64,000 bases of DNA from Drosophila persimilis (GCF_003286085.1 NW_020825294.1:682001-746000), one strand, 5' to 3'. Counted from the first letter of the stretch, positions 48,525 to 61,875 are shown. A program made the numbers and translations. The notes: generated from the letters alone by a model not told the origin.

Positions 48525-51500
48525 TCAGTAGCCCGTTTCCGGTTCCTGCTTCAGCGTCATGCGACAGGGTTCTGCAATGAGCCGCGAAAAAACAATCTTA
48601 GATACATGATTTAAATCCAATTTCCGAGTAGACTCACCCATGCCATAGCCGGACGGTGATGTCAGCAGCTCGGGGGGGCGAATCTTGAGCGGTGTGCGCC
48701 GCAACAGCTCCTCGGCGCTGCTGCCCTCGCTGCGATTGTACTCGTTGAGCGTAATGTCCGCAGGATTGCGCAGGCCCAGCCCCAGGCCCGACTCGCCCGG
48801 CGACGTGGCCGTTCTTTGGTACGGATGCATGCGCTGGGGACTGTGGTGCGGCTGCAGGGATCCCGTCGATCGGCTGCCGTTGTAGTGCTTCACGGCTGCA
48901 TCCATGTACGGGATGTCCTGCTGCTGATGTGACGCATTCTGCAGCTGATGCTGCTGCTGTTGTTGTGACTTGGGGCTGTTCAATGGGGGAGAGATGGAAG
49001 CCGGAGCGACGGCCGTGGGCGTGGAGGAGGACGAGGCTGCGGCGGCTCCAGCCGAGCTGGCGGTATAGGCCCGGAACGAATCATCGTTGTTGGCTTCGAT
49101 CAGGGCCTGTATGTGCTGCACGTCCAGCGTGTCCAGTGTGGCGTTCACTTGGCTGCCATCCAAATTGGTGGCATGGGTGGGGCTCTGATAGTCGTTGGAC
49201 TGATTGGGTGGCGACAGCGGAAGCGGGTTGTCCGCCAGTTCTCCTGTGGAAACGAGAGAGCAAAACATATGAGCTTCTTTTTTCGATTTGGAAAGATCTA
49301 TCCAGATAGAACGTACCACCCAGGAGCATCTCCTGCAGCAGGGAATCGATGTGGGCCACGCCAAAGATCTTGGCGAACTGTATCTGCTCTATCATCTGCC
49401 AGGTGATGGACTGCAGGACCGGCAAGATGAGCAAGATCTCCCCGAAACGGCCACGCGACTCGTACTGCCGATCGGATATATAGTCCTCGAGATTGTTGAG
49501 TATCTGGTGGCGCAGCGACTTGATGCGGTGCGGCTCGTTCAGGCCCTTGGCATCTGTGAGAGAAGAGTGGGGAAATGGTTATACACCACGTATACAAAAA
49601 GGGATGCGCTTCTGAGCATTGTTCTGTACAACTTACTTGGATCGAAGAAGACCAGCGCTTTGATGCAGGCGAACTCCGTGTCGTCGATGCCAATGTCGCG
49701 CATTACCGTCACCAGTTCGTCAATGATGCGGGCGCCAATCCGCGATATGTCTAAATTGGGTGACACTCCAGGATCTGCAAAGGACACAGTGAGACGTAAG
49801 AAACAGATGGGATGCAAGCAGGAGTGAGGGATATCCGTACCTGGACAGTGCCTGGTGATGACACAGTTGTTGCTCAGCAACAGGACGTCCTTCAGGTGCA
49901 TCGATCGCCGTGAGAGTCCCAGCAGCAGGTGCTCGCCGGCATGGGCGCGCAGCAGGGCCACCTGGTCATCCAGCTGGAGCTCATTGAAGGCCGGTATCTG
50001 CTTGGCCCACTCCACGAGAGTGAGCAGCTGTTGCTTCATCGACTCGCAGACATCGTTGATGCTGGCAAACTGCTTGGTCGAGAGATCCTCATTGATGTTC
50101 GGCTCCATGGCGGCGCCCGCCTTCGACTGCCGCGACTCGTTCTCCGCCTTCACCAGCGAGATCACAGAGAGCCCGTTTCCCGGATCCGGGTCATCGTTGG
50201 AGGTACGACGGCAGCTGATCCTGTCCCGCTCGTTCTGCACCGCCTCCTTCTTCATGCCCGCCTTGAAACACTTCCTCAGGCGGCAGTACCGACACTGGTT
50301 CCTCTTGTCCTTGTCCACAACGCAATTCCGCGAGAACCTGCACGTGTACTGGTGGTTCTTGCGCACACTTCGCCTGAAGAATCCCTTGCACCCGTCGCAA
50401 CTGGAGGCCCCGTAGTGCTTGCCCGTCGCCCGATCCCCGCAGATGGCACAGACCGTCGGGGATTGCGTTTGCTGCTGCTGGAGCTGTTGCTGCTGACTGG
50501 TGGCGCCTCCGGCTCCAGCTCCCCCGCTGCTGCTTCCCCCTCCGCTGTGGTTGTTGTTGGGCGAATAAACGTTGTTGTTGTTGCTGGGGGTACCGCTTCC
50601 GGCGCCATTGCCGTTTCCGCTTCCGTTGCAGGGCGTAAAGTTCTCGCTGCTCTGGTTGCTGCTGTTGCTCAGGCCCAGGCCTACGCCGTTGGGACTGAGG
50701 GCGTGCCCTATGGGGCTGTGGGGCTGCGAGGCCGGCGGATAGCCAGAGTTCAGGGCATCGGCGTGCATTATATGGCTTTCCGATTCTGTAAAAAGAGCAA
50801 GAGAGTCGAAAGTTAATAATAAACAAGAACGTGGAGCATTCATTCATCAATTCAAATAAACTCTTGAGTTTGAGAGCCATTATATCTTGAGTTTTCAAAC
50901 AGTTTTACATCCATGATTTTCACTGAATTGTACGACAGTTGGAAAGCCATTCGGATCCCCTTCCAACGCTAAAACCCGCTTGCACAGCTTTAAGAGCTTC
51001 TGAGCTTTTCCGTAAATGTACATACTGCATTAAACCTTTTAAAGTTTTACATTAAGAGTTTGCACAGTTTCAGAGCCATACTCGATCTAGTTTGAGATTT
51101 ATTGAACCCTTCGACGCTGCAACCGTTACAGTTTTCGAATCATTCTACGATTTGCGAACGCCTACGCAACTGCTTCTCCACAGTTTTCTATCCATTGGAT
51201 TTTCAGTTTGAATATCAGTGAATATCTTTCCATACAAAAAGCAATTATAATTATACATTTTTTAAGACGCACACACGTACACGCACATGCATAGGCATGT
51301 CCACTTGTATGTGTGTGGAGTGTGGCTATCGTTAAAAATTGCAAAAATAAATCGCGCAATAGCAACAAACAAAAACAAAAAAAATTACAACAAAAACACA
51401 CCGTCACTTGAGGCCGTGTGGCTGGCGCTGCTGTCTCGTCGGCGTCGACGTCTTCTGGTCAACGACGCTGCCTCCATCGAACCCGCCACCGCTGCGCTCT

Positions 51501-51591
51501 CCCCCGACTTGCCACGCAACAAAATGTTGCCGACGCTGGGGGCAGCGCGATTGCGACTAGAAATTTTAACTCTACCGGACTTGCGCACCAT
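48525..51591 (-). CDS. Hnf4: Hepatocyte nuclear factor 4 (nuclear receptor), proximal-promoter isoform
   Basis: Minus-strand exons 51402-51591, 49841-50785, 49637-49774, 49317-49553, 48638-49243 and 48525-48571, all with good borders and phases, give 720 residues. After a Gly/Asn/Gln-rich N-terminal region the C4 DNA-binding domain starts near residue 176 ([21 protein letters not shown]-box CDGCKGFF, second finger CRFSRNC to CRYCRLRKC). The ligand-binding domain follows ([58 protein letters not shown]) with the AF-2 helix [11 protein letters not shown]. The C-terminal F domain is Ser/Gln-rich and ends [11 protein letters not shown]. Fly Hnf4 controls fat and glucose metabolism and binds fatty acyl ligands. 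The proximal first exon reads [20 protein letters not shown] and so on. It ends in phase 1 at GTGTGT and fits the AATCGG exon start. Confidence 0.94.
51402..51591 (-). CDS. Hnf4: Hnf4 proximal alternative first coding exon
   Basis: Sixty-three codons plus one base, with donor GACG|GTGTGT. The leftover G joins AA of the next exon to make Glu, then [11 protein letters not shown]. The encoded segment is basic ([13 protein letters not shown]). Start at 51591 is chosen for its AAAATGG context and an initiator-like TCAGTT about 10 bases before it. The frame is also open to an AUG at 51669, so a longer start is possible. Confidence 0.6.
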
Positions 51592-51844
51592 TTTAGTGCA
51601 ACTGATTAGTGGAAAACACGACGACAAAAAGCGCTGCGCTCCCCATCGAAAAGCCCCATCGCCGCACACACGCCATCGTCGACGTCGTCGTCACACCATC
51701 GTATGTTGTCTCTGCTCCTCAGAGAGAGGCTCAAGCAGACACAGAGAGAGTAAAAGAGAGTCTGAATGTGTGTGCGTTAATCGTCGCTTAAATCAATTCG
51801 ACTGCGTTTGCATATCGTTTCAGTGTGCAGGTCCTCTCTTTCTT

Positions 51845-52040
51845 TTGATACCCTTGCAGAGGGTATTTATTAGAATGTGGACGCACACAGGGAGCATCTC
51901 CGATATATTTATATTCCATCAAGTTTGATACGCCAAGATCGGAGCGCTGAAATTTGGACAACATTTTTCATAATCCGGTGCTCAAAACATATTTGTACAT
52001 ATGTATATGGCTTCCGTGATATGATCTGCAAGGGTATCAA
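51845..52040. mobile_element. 196-base element with 16-base inverted ends, MITE- or DINE-like
   Basis: TTGATACCCTTGCAGA at 51845-51860 is repeated perfectly inverted at 52025-52040. The interior is AT-rich and has loose resemblance (TCTCCGAT..ATATTTATATTC..ATCAAG) to the end block of the DINE-1 repeat at 10465-11860. No clear target duplication is visible. It has no coding capacity. Confidence 0.5.
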
Positions 52041-55000
52041 CACCATCGGCCACCGCAGATAGCCTTTCTTTCTTGTTTTCTCTCTTACGCGGCCCATGGG
52101 GCGGAGAGGGAGAACCGAACCTGACTTGGAGCGCACACGCGAGCGGCAGAGACAGCAAAGCAAGGCAGAGAGACAAAGATAGAAATTCAACAGCAAACGA
52201 AGCAGGCAGAGACAGTGGCAGAGGCAGCAAATAAACAAATAAATAAATAAAATGGGTAAAAAAAAGCCGGCTTTAATTTGGACATCGTTATGGGTGTGAG
52301 TGTATGAGTGCATGTGGAAAACACAACAGAATAAAAATAAATGAACACAAATACGGCACACCGAAGTGCATATACCCTTGCCAATTGATTCTCTCAACGA
52401 CAACTACAATGATACCGTATTTCGTCTTAGTGTTTTTTTTTTTTTAACTGTGGAACTAGTTTTTACAGAAACACATAAACGGATGTGGCTATTTCCAAGA
52501 CGTGTCAAAAGTTTAGGAAAAATCATAATACCGCCTGCTAAGAGCTTCAAAATAGACAGCGAGAAAGAGCGCCAGAGAGCGACACGAAAAACGAGAAATA
52601 CACGACACGAGCAAACACCGAACAACAACAAGTAGAAGAAAAAGAGGAGGGAGCGGCGGTAAATAGTGGCTTTAATAAAAAACAATCAAAATTCTGTATT
52701 ATTTTAATGCACGCAACAAGTTTGTGCACAGTGGGCGATATACACAAGACTTCACTCAAAATACTGTCGCTCAACTAATCTGATGGATAAACATTTACTG
52801 TTTCAATACACTTTTCACAAATTAGCACTGCGGTTAGATATTCTAACCAGACGGTTAATTGGTTCAACCGATCGACTGTTTCAATTGTCACCTCACCCGC
52901 TGCCCCACCCACAACCACTACGTCACGCCCACCCATATCTCCTCACCTGAAATCTCAGCAGAATCAATCCGTGGTGTAGTGGCGATCAGTCGAAGCCCAC
53001 AACCGAAATAAGAGCAGACACGGTCGGGTAAGAGAAGTTTAAGTACAAACCAAAAACGTAAAACCAGCCCCCGGGAACAACCATTCTTATCGCCTGGTTG
53101 GTCTTTTTATCACAAAAATACTAGTTCTGAACACGAAAAAAAGACAAAAACAAAAATATGCTCCGGCTTGTCCTATCTTTTCGCGCATAAAACTTTCTCG
53201 CTATTTCTGACACTCTCTCTAGTTGTCTCTCCTCTCTCTCGCTCTCTCTTTCTAGTCTCTCTCTGGTAAAACGGGCCCCGGTGTAAGTTTTTTATGCCAT
53301 GTCATCGTTAGAGCTCAGTTTTTTTTGCGAAGAGTTGCTGCGTCATCGTTAGTATTGCAAAAATGTTGTTGTTGCTGGCAATGTTTATACTTGAGCGGGG
53401 GCATCGCCGCAATCATAATCTGAGATTAGAAAATATCGGATTCTGAATATTTTTGAAGGATTCGCGAATCGGGTACTCGCCCTGCCTGTGGCCACAAATA
53501 GTGCGGTTTATGATCGTTAATAAAACGAAAGAAGCAAAATATATATGTACATATGTACACACATATGTATGTATGTACTATTTGTTTCTCCACGTACTCG
53601 TGTTTCTGCGCTGATAAGAGACAACAGCGTTTATGGATGGATGCATCATCGTGAAACACCTGTGCTGCCAAATGACTGATCAACATATTCATTTTCATGG
53701 AATATTTATATAGAAGTCAACGTATTCCTTATATATTCCTTCCCACATATCTACTTATTTGAGCGTGTTCAATTTAATTTGCTTAATTAATTTGCCCAGC
53801 ACAACATTGGAGGCCAGCGGGCGACGAGCCCCCAAAGCCCCCCAAATAAAGTATAAATAAATAAGCCGAGAGAGCGGATCCGGCATACTTCACGCTTCGA
53901 CGTTAAATTCCATATTTATGGATACATGTACGAGTATTTATCTGTAGAAGTGCATGCTTCTGTATACCCTCATGTTTGCCTTGTTTGATGTTTGGGTTTT
54001 ATCTCTGAAATGAAGTAATCTTTGAAAGCAAACCAAGTGACCCACAGAGCTCTTGAGTGAAAAGAATTAAAGAACTGTTCTTAAGATACAAAACAGAGAT
54101 TAAAAGTCAGTCTTGTATCATTATCATCTTTATATCGAAATTACAATAAAAGATTGATACCTTTGCCAAAATGATAGCAACCTTAGCTAGAGAGTAGAAT
54201 AATATATTCAGGCATGTGTATCTAATGTATGTTTATGTGTATTCTAGATACTCGCACATATTGACATACACACCTAAATATGTATCCAAAATATTATTTT
54301 TTAGCCGCCCATGGTATGGATGGTTGGAAACTTTGGTCGAACTACGCAAAATTTGTATTTATTTATAGCCCAAATTGTTTTTGTTTGCTCAAAATTTGCT
54401 CTTTTTTGTGGGAACATATACTACGTCTGATGGAAATAAAATTCTAGCAAAAATGGATACAAAACCCCAAAGAGAGAAACCGGTTGAAATTCAAGAAATC
54501 CAATTGCTCTGCAGAACTAAAGCGAAATTTGTCTATCGGTTGTCAATGAATTAATTTACATTCATAATTATGCGAGTATTTGTCCGCAGTTTAGTGCCGA
54601 ATAAGTAGATTAGATACGAACACGAGTTTGTAGGAACACGTGTGGTGTATTTGTCACCAATTAGTCACCCGAAAACTGAACAATTTTAATTGATAAGAGA
54701 ACCTGGAGAGTTTCCACTATGATGCGATGGGAATGAAATGAAGAGCAAAGCAGTTTTGAGGCACTGCCTATACGAAATTCAGCTACCTTCACAAAGAACA
54801 CAAAAGTGGAATATTTACCATTATTTTGAAAACCATTCTTGTCCAATTTTAATGATCGTTCGATAAGCACATTCGATTAAAGAGTGCAAATGAACTCAAG
54901 ATAATTGAAAAGGTTTCCAAGTTAATACTGATAAAAATCTGTCTTGAAGTTTCCCTGTACAGATGTGTTGTATATTTATAGACGATCGTTCAGACCCAGA

Positions 55001-55208
55001 CGGATCTTTTGGTTGAACTTGATCCGAAAAATATATATATTATATTGTCTATGAGGTCGTAATAAATATAGTAGCACTCTTAATCGTTTGCTGATCTATT
55101 AGGTTTGGGGTCGAGCTTTTAAATAACTGAATGATTGATTAAGGAAGTTGCACACTGAATCTGGAAAAATCTTGAAAGTTATAATGCATATTGAATGTCT
55201 ATGATCGA

Positions 55209-55227
55209 AGAGAGAGAGAGAGAGAGA
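55209..55227. repeat. (AG)n tract
   Basis: About nine AG units. A possible GAGA-factor or CLAMP site. Confidence 0.85.
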
Positions 55228-56894
55228 CAAATACCTTAATTATTGTTTTGTTTCATCAGGAACGAACGACTAGTATTAGCCACGTACTACATACATACAT
55301 CTGTGTGTAATTTTGAATGCGCCGCTTATCCGCAACCCCTCCCCCCCCCCCATCGCACACCACAATCGAATTTTATAAGCTCTTATCGCTCGGCAGAGCC
55401 TCAATAACGTGCTAACGGCACCCGAAGCTCCTGCTCCCTGCTCGCCTGCCAAAGCTGATAGCAGCCACAAAAGCTCAATTTAAAATCGAACAAAAAACAA
55501 CCAAACATTCGAAATCGAAATCGAAACCGACATGCGACAATCGCAATTAGCGAAAGAAGGAAGGAAAGCAAGAGACGGAACAAAAGGAGAGCTGGAGGAG
55601 GAGGAGCAGTAGAAGGAGGAAACTGAGTCAGAGTAAGTGCGATATCAGGCGGAGTTATTATTCATATATGTATGTATGTATGTAGTTGTGCCCTCACAAA
55701 GGGGTATATGGTTCTATTATCAACCGAAACATAGACAGTTTCGATCGAAATCGAATGACTACATCAACATTAGACACAACATGAAGATAGCCAACCCAAT
55801 TGTACAGTTTGTAGGATCGAAAAACTATAGGCTTAAGAACCTAAAATATAGTCTTTTCTTCCACTACAAATGATTTACCGCTACCACAGTCGGTTATTGA
55901 GCTGATTCATCCGGGGTAACATGCAGTCTAATTGTAGATCTTGTTGCTGCCCAGCTGTTTGTTTAAATATAAATTGCATGTCAGAGATCAAATGCAGTTG
56001 AGATGCATAAAGTAGACACAGCAGAATATTGTTAATTGAAAGGTACACATAAAAGATCATCCACATAAGCTGGATGCACACTGGTTGGATGTTACCAGAT
56101 GATGCTGAAACCTCTCCAGTGGAGCTGCATAATACACGATACCATACAATCTTGGTGGGTGGTGCGTACGTACGTATGGTTCGTATGAACTTTGCCAGAT
56201 TTTAACTGTTTATTACCACAGGGCTCTACACACTCTATTCAGTGGCGGACGTGCCGATGGGTCTGTAATTTCTGAACCTACTTCACCCATACAGCACATA
56301 CATCATCAGACACGCGTCGTTGTCTTGGCTCCTCCTGCAAATTTTCTACACTTGAGAGCTAATCACTTGGGCTTTTAATATTCCTGGACTGCAATTAAGA
56401 CCCCACATTATACCAGACAGATGCCATACCAGATGCTATAGACGCGCTTTAGCTATATAGCTAAACAAACAATCTACAATGAATATCGGTTTTATGGCTA
56501 TTACCAGAAATCCCCAAAAGGCCCAACTTTGTAGTTTCGATCGCGTGTGTGCTGTGTTCGAGTGTGTCGCTAAGCAAACATTTTTGTGGGCGGAAATTTT
56601 CTATGAAATCGTGGTAAAACAACAAATACCCAACCTTGGATCAATCAGACCAAGGGCAAACGTTGAGCTCATCTCCAGAGATCCCCAGACGAAGGGTTTT
56701 TTATTGGATGCCTGCCCCATAATGTCACGTCATTCGCACCACTCTGCGAACCCACTTTGTGGGTATGGGGGATTCAATCATCTCTATTGGCGGATGATTG
56801 ACGCGGAAATTGTCAACTGTGTGAAATTTGCACAACTTTTTAGTTAGACCCCTTGACTTTCGACTGCAAATATCGGTCGATCAAAAGCTATATC

Positions 56895-56921
56895 TGACCG
56901 GTGACCGCTGACCGGTGACCG
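56895..56921. promoter_or_regulatory. Four TGACCG half-sites in DR1 spacing
   Basis: TGACCG occurs at 56895-56900, 56902-56907, 56909-56914 and 56916-56921, each separated by one base. The reverse complement CGGTCA is a variant of the nuclear-receptor half-site AGGTCA. A spacing of one (DR1) is the layout HNF4, RXR and seven-up/COUP receptors favour. It sits in an Hnf4 intron. Confidence 0.55.
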
Positions 56922-59430
56922 TTATAAGGGAGTGGTTCATGCAAATTGGAATGGCCATCATGCGGTTGTGAAATAATATCAGGTAAATACGACCTATGCA
57001 TGTCTATAGTTTGGGCATTTCCCACCAAACGAATGCGATCATTCGGATATAGTGGGCTATGTTATGTCAGTACAAGAAAAAACCCTTATCAGCGATTCTC
57101 ATGGGCTCTCATCTGCAGCATTCGCTTGTGCGTCTCGAGCATCAGAGAGTTGGGGGCAGTCGGGAGCAAAGGCGTGCATCGATCATCCGTGCGAGAGGCA
57201 TGACGCATGAAGCATTAGCGTTGTAGGTCCCTTCAGGCCCGGCCCCATGCCGTGATCCAATTATTGTACAGGCGACAGACTATAGTAAAATTCTACGTTT
57301 TTTTATTGGCTTTATCATTAGTTTTATGACTAATAATTGCGCTTATATTGTCTATAATTAAAATACTAAAAACGTCGTCTCAATTAAATTGTTATTAACA
57401 AAAAGTCAAAGCGGCAAAACAGAACACGTTGATGTTGATGTTGATGCCAGAGAGCTGGCTGGTTGGGTGGACCAATCGTAATGCCAATGCGAGAGCTTAA
57501 ACTATTGTATCTACGAGTACGAGTATCTGAGTATCACAGTATCTGTGTCTGTGTCTGTTACGTGCGGCAGCCATCAAATGCTGCTGAAAGTAAAACTTCT
57601 CGTTACTCGTACTTAGAATCGAGTCAAGTGTAATTTCCATTAACTATGTTTGTTATGGTCTTGGTGTCCGTCTGGCCTCTTAATTGGGCGCTAACGTGTT
57701 TCAGATACATTTGTATCTACGAGTGGCAGCCCCCAGCCCCCTCGAAGGCAATTAAACAAATCCTCGCCTTGAACTGCGTATCACGACATTTAGAACTTGA
57801 CTTCGCTAAGCATCCATTTAATTTAGATGTATATAAAGTCGAGCTCCAAATAAAACCCACTTTGATTTGATCAGCATATCTATCTATATCCCTATCTGTA
57901 TCTGTATCTGTGTCTGTATCTATATCTGTGTCTGTGTCTGGGTCATCATTCTACCATCTCTGCCTAGACTTTTGCTGGTACTTCGAACTATTCCCTTTAT
58001 GGCTCCTCTAATTAGCATACGGGAAAATACCAGAGACTCTCTCAGTCTTTTTCTCAACTGCAAGTCACGATGAACACAGTGGAACCGTAAGTGGCTCTGT
58101 GGCTCAGTGGCTGCTGAAAGCAGCGATAAAAACCAAGCCAAAAGCTGATTGTAAGCCAAAGTATTTTATGCAAAACCCAGAGAGAGGAGGTGATTGTCGA
58201 GCAGAACCCAGCTCCGAACTGGCCACTGAACCTACCCCAAAAATATGTGGCATGTTTTATATTAGCATTAGGCTTGGGTTTATAAGTTTTGGGAGATCAG
58301 AATATTAATATAAAAATGTTTTGAGTTGTCGTCATGTCATATTTTACTCATATCGGAGCGTGCGAGCCGAAGAGAGTGCGCCGGGGGTTTAGTTTTCTAT
58401 AGAAAACATATGTTAGATCTTTAGACATTTTAAATGCCTATGATTCAGAGTGTATTCGAATTGAAGTAATTTTTAAACAATCCGAATGAATTATTGAACA
58501 GGAAGATTATCTAATGCAAGCACTTGTCGAATTGAGTAATTTAATGGATTAAATCAAAATTGTATAAATTGTTACTCCATAAGGACACGTGTGGAATTAA
58601 TTACTTCCAAAGATTAAATCAGTTTTCGTATAGGAAAATTAATCAGTCAAAGAGATTATGTTTTCGTCAAAAGTTGAAAGAAATAGAATTGTTGTTCAGC
58701 TTTCGACATCGTACGAGTATTTTTCAGTATGATTTATGACTAAACATAATCTTTATGAGAATAAAGATCTGCTTGAAACAAATACAGCATAAAATCGACG
58801 TAAGAATTGTAGCAGCAGTATCTTTTGTCCACAGTTAAGATATTATTTTCTGATTCTTGAACATTCAATCTAGGGCTTATCTTTGTGTGTTTTTTTTGGG
58901 CTGGGTAGATCGTATTCAAGTGTCTGATACTCGAAAATCAAACTCAATTTTTCCACTTTCATTTTGACACTGCTTATCGATAACTATTTGGCTGTGGATC
59001 GTTGTAGATTTCAAGTGGTACATTTCGGTACATACATTTGTATGTACGGTGTTCGTAGAGATATGCATACAGTACTGTATGGTGGCCAGTATTTCCGGTT
59101 ATATCAGAGATAGAACCAGTGATTAGTACAATAAGGTAGCTGAATAATTAAAAAAAAAATGTTAAGTACACACAACACTTGCAGTTGTAGTTTTCGTTGA
59201 AGTTGTTCTCCTCTCGTCTCTATCGTTCCTGTTGGGTTGCGAAGTGCTCATCACCCTGATCCGTGGATAGAGCGGGGAGCTCTCCATAAAGGTATCAATA
59301 ATTCCATTGTATTGAGAACAGCAATTAATAATTAATCAAAGCATTCGTGTGTGAAAATACATCGAATCGGTTTGTTATTATTTTTTAGTCGACCCCCTGG
59401 CCTCTTGCTCAACTGACCCAATCATCGCTT

Positions 59431-59449
59431 GAGAGAGAGAGAGAGAGAG
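59431..59449. repeat. (GA)n tract
   Basis: Nine to ten uninterrupted GA units, possible GAGA-factor site. Confidence 0.85.
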
Positions 59450-61421
59450 GGCGAGGAAGTCGCCAAAAGGTTTTGGGATAGAGATAGAGATGGTTCTATC
59501 TCTTGGCTGGTAATCACGACACCACATTCCCTCCACCCAGAAAGATGAAATAAACAAGAACATATAATTATAATGTTCATAATCTGGAATTGTACCACCC
59601 ATACCACCCAATGGAAACCCACTTTATAATCGCAGACTCGTACAATTCTGTCAAAATACAAAAAATAAAATCATATACTATAAGTAGTGAAGCTTGGATT
59701 GAACGAATCTTTTAATACACTACAGAATACCCTATGAATTCACTATGAAATACCCCTTTAAAGGCACTAGAGAGTGTTCTTTGAAAATTCTACAGAATAC
59801 CCAAAGAATAAAAGAATTTGGTAATATAATTCTAGGTACTACGACCAATACTTAATAAACGTTTTTCTGATGACAACATGCCTCCCTTCCTAACATACAT
59901 ATTCAGACAGATTTACTTCCTGAGCCGACAAGTTGAAGGACAATCTTAAGGATAGCTTAAACCGGAAAAAAGATGAACAGAACATCAGTTGTTGTGCTTA
60001 AATTCAATGGGAAATAGTTGCCTAGTTCCCGACACCCTGTACCATCTAGTGCTACTCTCTTTAACGGTACACACGCCTACCTCTAGAATTCTACAACGCA
60101 AATTGCCCAATCCTGTTGTTGTTGTTTTCTGTATTTTGTTTGCTGCTTTGTGGGTCTTTCTTCTTTGCTGTTGATGGAAGGAATCTTATCGTCTCTCGGA
60201 TGCACAACGATGGCACAGCACAACACAGCACAGAGAATCATAATCGTTGATAAGCATTGCAATAAAGTTGTTTTTATTGTTCGCGGGGATCTGATAAAGC
60301 ACCATTCTGATAAAAGAAAATGGCCCCCGCAATCAAATGAAAGGCAGGCGCATTTATAATACTCTCATGTAGCTGATATGTCAGATACTCGCAGATAGAG
60401 AGCACATCGGGAGGATGAGCTGAAACGAATGTCTTGATGGAGGATCTGGCCTGATTTTGGCAACAAATTGTTTTCTATGTTGTCATGGACGCAATTAAAT
60501 GTATCTTATCAGAGAGCCATTCAAATCTGAAACGATTACAAAACAATGGTCATCGCCGACTTGTGGCTACCCTCTACTCCTTTACTTCGTATTCAGAGGT
60601 GACGCAATGAGTGATCAGGATCGATTAGCTCCTTAAAGCAGTTCCATTTGTGCTGATTAATTTACGGGGGCTCTCGAAACAGTAGCAAATTATGGGAGAT
60701 TCCCAAATGGGCGTGGCTTTCACATACCCCACTGGGGTGGGCGTTTTTATGAGGCAGAAACACTTTTCACCATGACTCGGTGCAAATTTAAAGTGCTTCC
60801 ACTGCTGCTGGAGCAAACACATTCGATGGGGATCCTAACTAATCTTAGCCCTGCTATGTTTTTCCGAAATAATATCTGCTGCACCTCCGAGGATATCAAT
60901 GGATTTTTAATGAAGTTTATTCCGATTTCTATAGTTTTTGGTGGGAAAAAGATTCAGCTGATCCCAAATCTTTTATGAATCACTGAAATCAGTTTGGAAT
61001 AGTAATTATAATAACTGAAGATCCTTTACGACATGGATCGGAAATGACAAGCTCAGGATTTCAGTAGGTCTCAAATATTTAAGGAGTATATGCATATCCT
61101 TAGTGAAAAGAAAATCGATCTTCGGTACTGATAATTAATATCATATCAAATTATTCAGGAACACGTTTTCCTGTGCTGAAAGACTACTTATGACGTGGTT
61201 TTAAAAACTGAAAAGAAAACCCCTGATTAGTCCGAAACGTTGAACAGTTCCTTGGGAATGTTTGCTAAAATTCAAACCATTTCTATAAATCGATATCCTT
61301 TCTTTGCTCCGATGCCTTACATTCCACAAATGAATTCCTATCCAGAGAATCTTTTTCAACAATTCTGTTCCCACCTTTCCCAACCGTCTCTGCCCTTCAG
61401 TTTCTTTCCGCCCCCACTCAC

Positions 61422-61530
61422 CCATCATGTGCAGGAGGTTTTCCTCGAGGAGGAAGGCATCATCGTAGCTTGAGTTGGTCAGATTCTCCGTTTTCATATT
61501 CAATAAACTGGGCAACATTGAGGCATACAT
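61422..61530 (-). CDS. Hnf4: Hnf4 distal alternative first coding exon
   Basis: Reads MYASMLPSLLNMKTENLTNS then SYDDAFLLEENLLHMM and one base, with donor ATGATGG|GTGAGT at phase 1. The leftover G joins the AATCGG exon at 50785 to make Glu, giving [17 protein letters not shown]. An in-frame TAA lies directly before the ATG, so the start is fixed. The acidic, hydrophobic peptide resembles in position and character the N-terminal activation segment made from the main promoter of vertebrate HNF4A. With the common exons it would give 693 residues. Confidence 0.7.
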
Positions 61531-61826
61531 TTAGGTAGCGTTAATTTTTTCGATTCTTTGGGGTTCTTAAAATAGATTGCAGTACAAGCGATTGGGGATT
61601 GCGGATTGCGGATTGGGGAAACGCGTATCAATCAAAACTCAAAGTCGCGATACGTAAATATTTGAAAGTCCTTCACACTCTTTTGCAAATTGATTTTTTC
61701 ACAAATTTATTTGTTGCTGTTGCTGTCGCTGTTGGTGTTGCTGGTGCACATTTTTTATGTTGGTTTTTAAATAAATTTTTTTTACAATTTTTCGTAGTTA
61801 TTTTTACGCGTTGTTTGGTGTTTTTC

Positions 61827-61875
61827 TGTTGTTGTTGTTGTTGCTGTTGGTGTGGCTGCTGCTGTTGCTGTTGTT
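61827..61875. repeat. TTG/CTG triplet tract (CAA/CAG on minus)
   Basis: A run of TTG and CTG triplets. On the minus strand this is the CAA/CAG repeat typical of long fly 5' UTRs, and it may lie in the Hnf4 distal leader. Confidence 0.7.

Larger units (their letters stand above)
51592..61421 (-). other. Hnf4: Hnf4 first intron of the distal transcript
   Basis: About 9.8 kb without any accepted coding exon. It holds the small inverted-end element at 51.8-52.0 kb, a DR1 half-site array at 56.9 kb, a perfect DRE palindrome TTATCGATAA at 58974-58983, and two GA microsatellites. It is likely rich in enhancers. Confidence 0.6.

Noticed and set aside
49929-50816. 295-codon plus-strand frame opposite the Hnf4 DNA-binding-domain exon
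   Set aside because: Antisense shadow of a G+C-rich coding exon.
56479-56847. 122-codon plus-strand frame in the Hnf4 intron
   Set aside because: Codon use is not biased toward G/C at third positions as in real genes here, and there is no domain. A computed coding score across species could reopen it.
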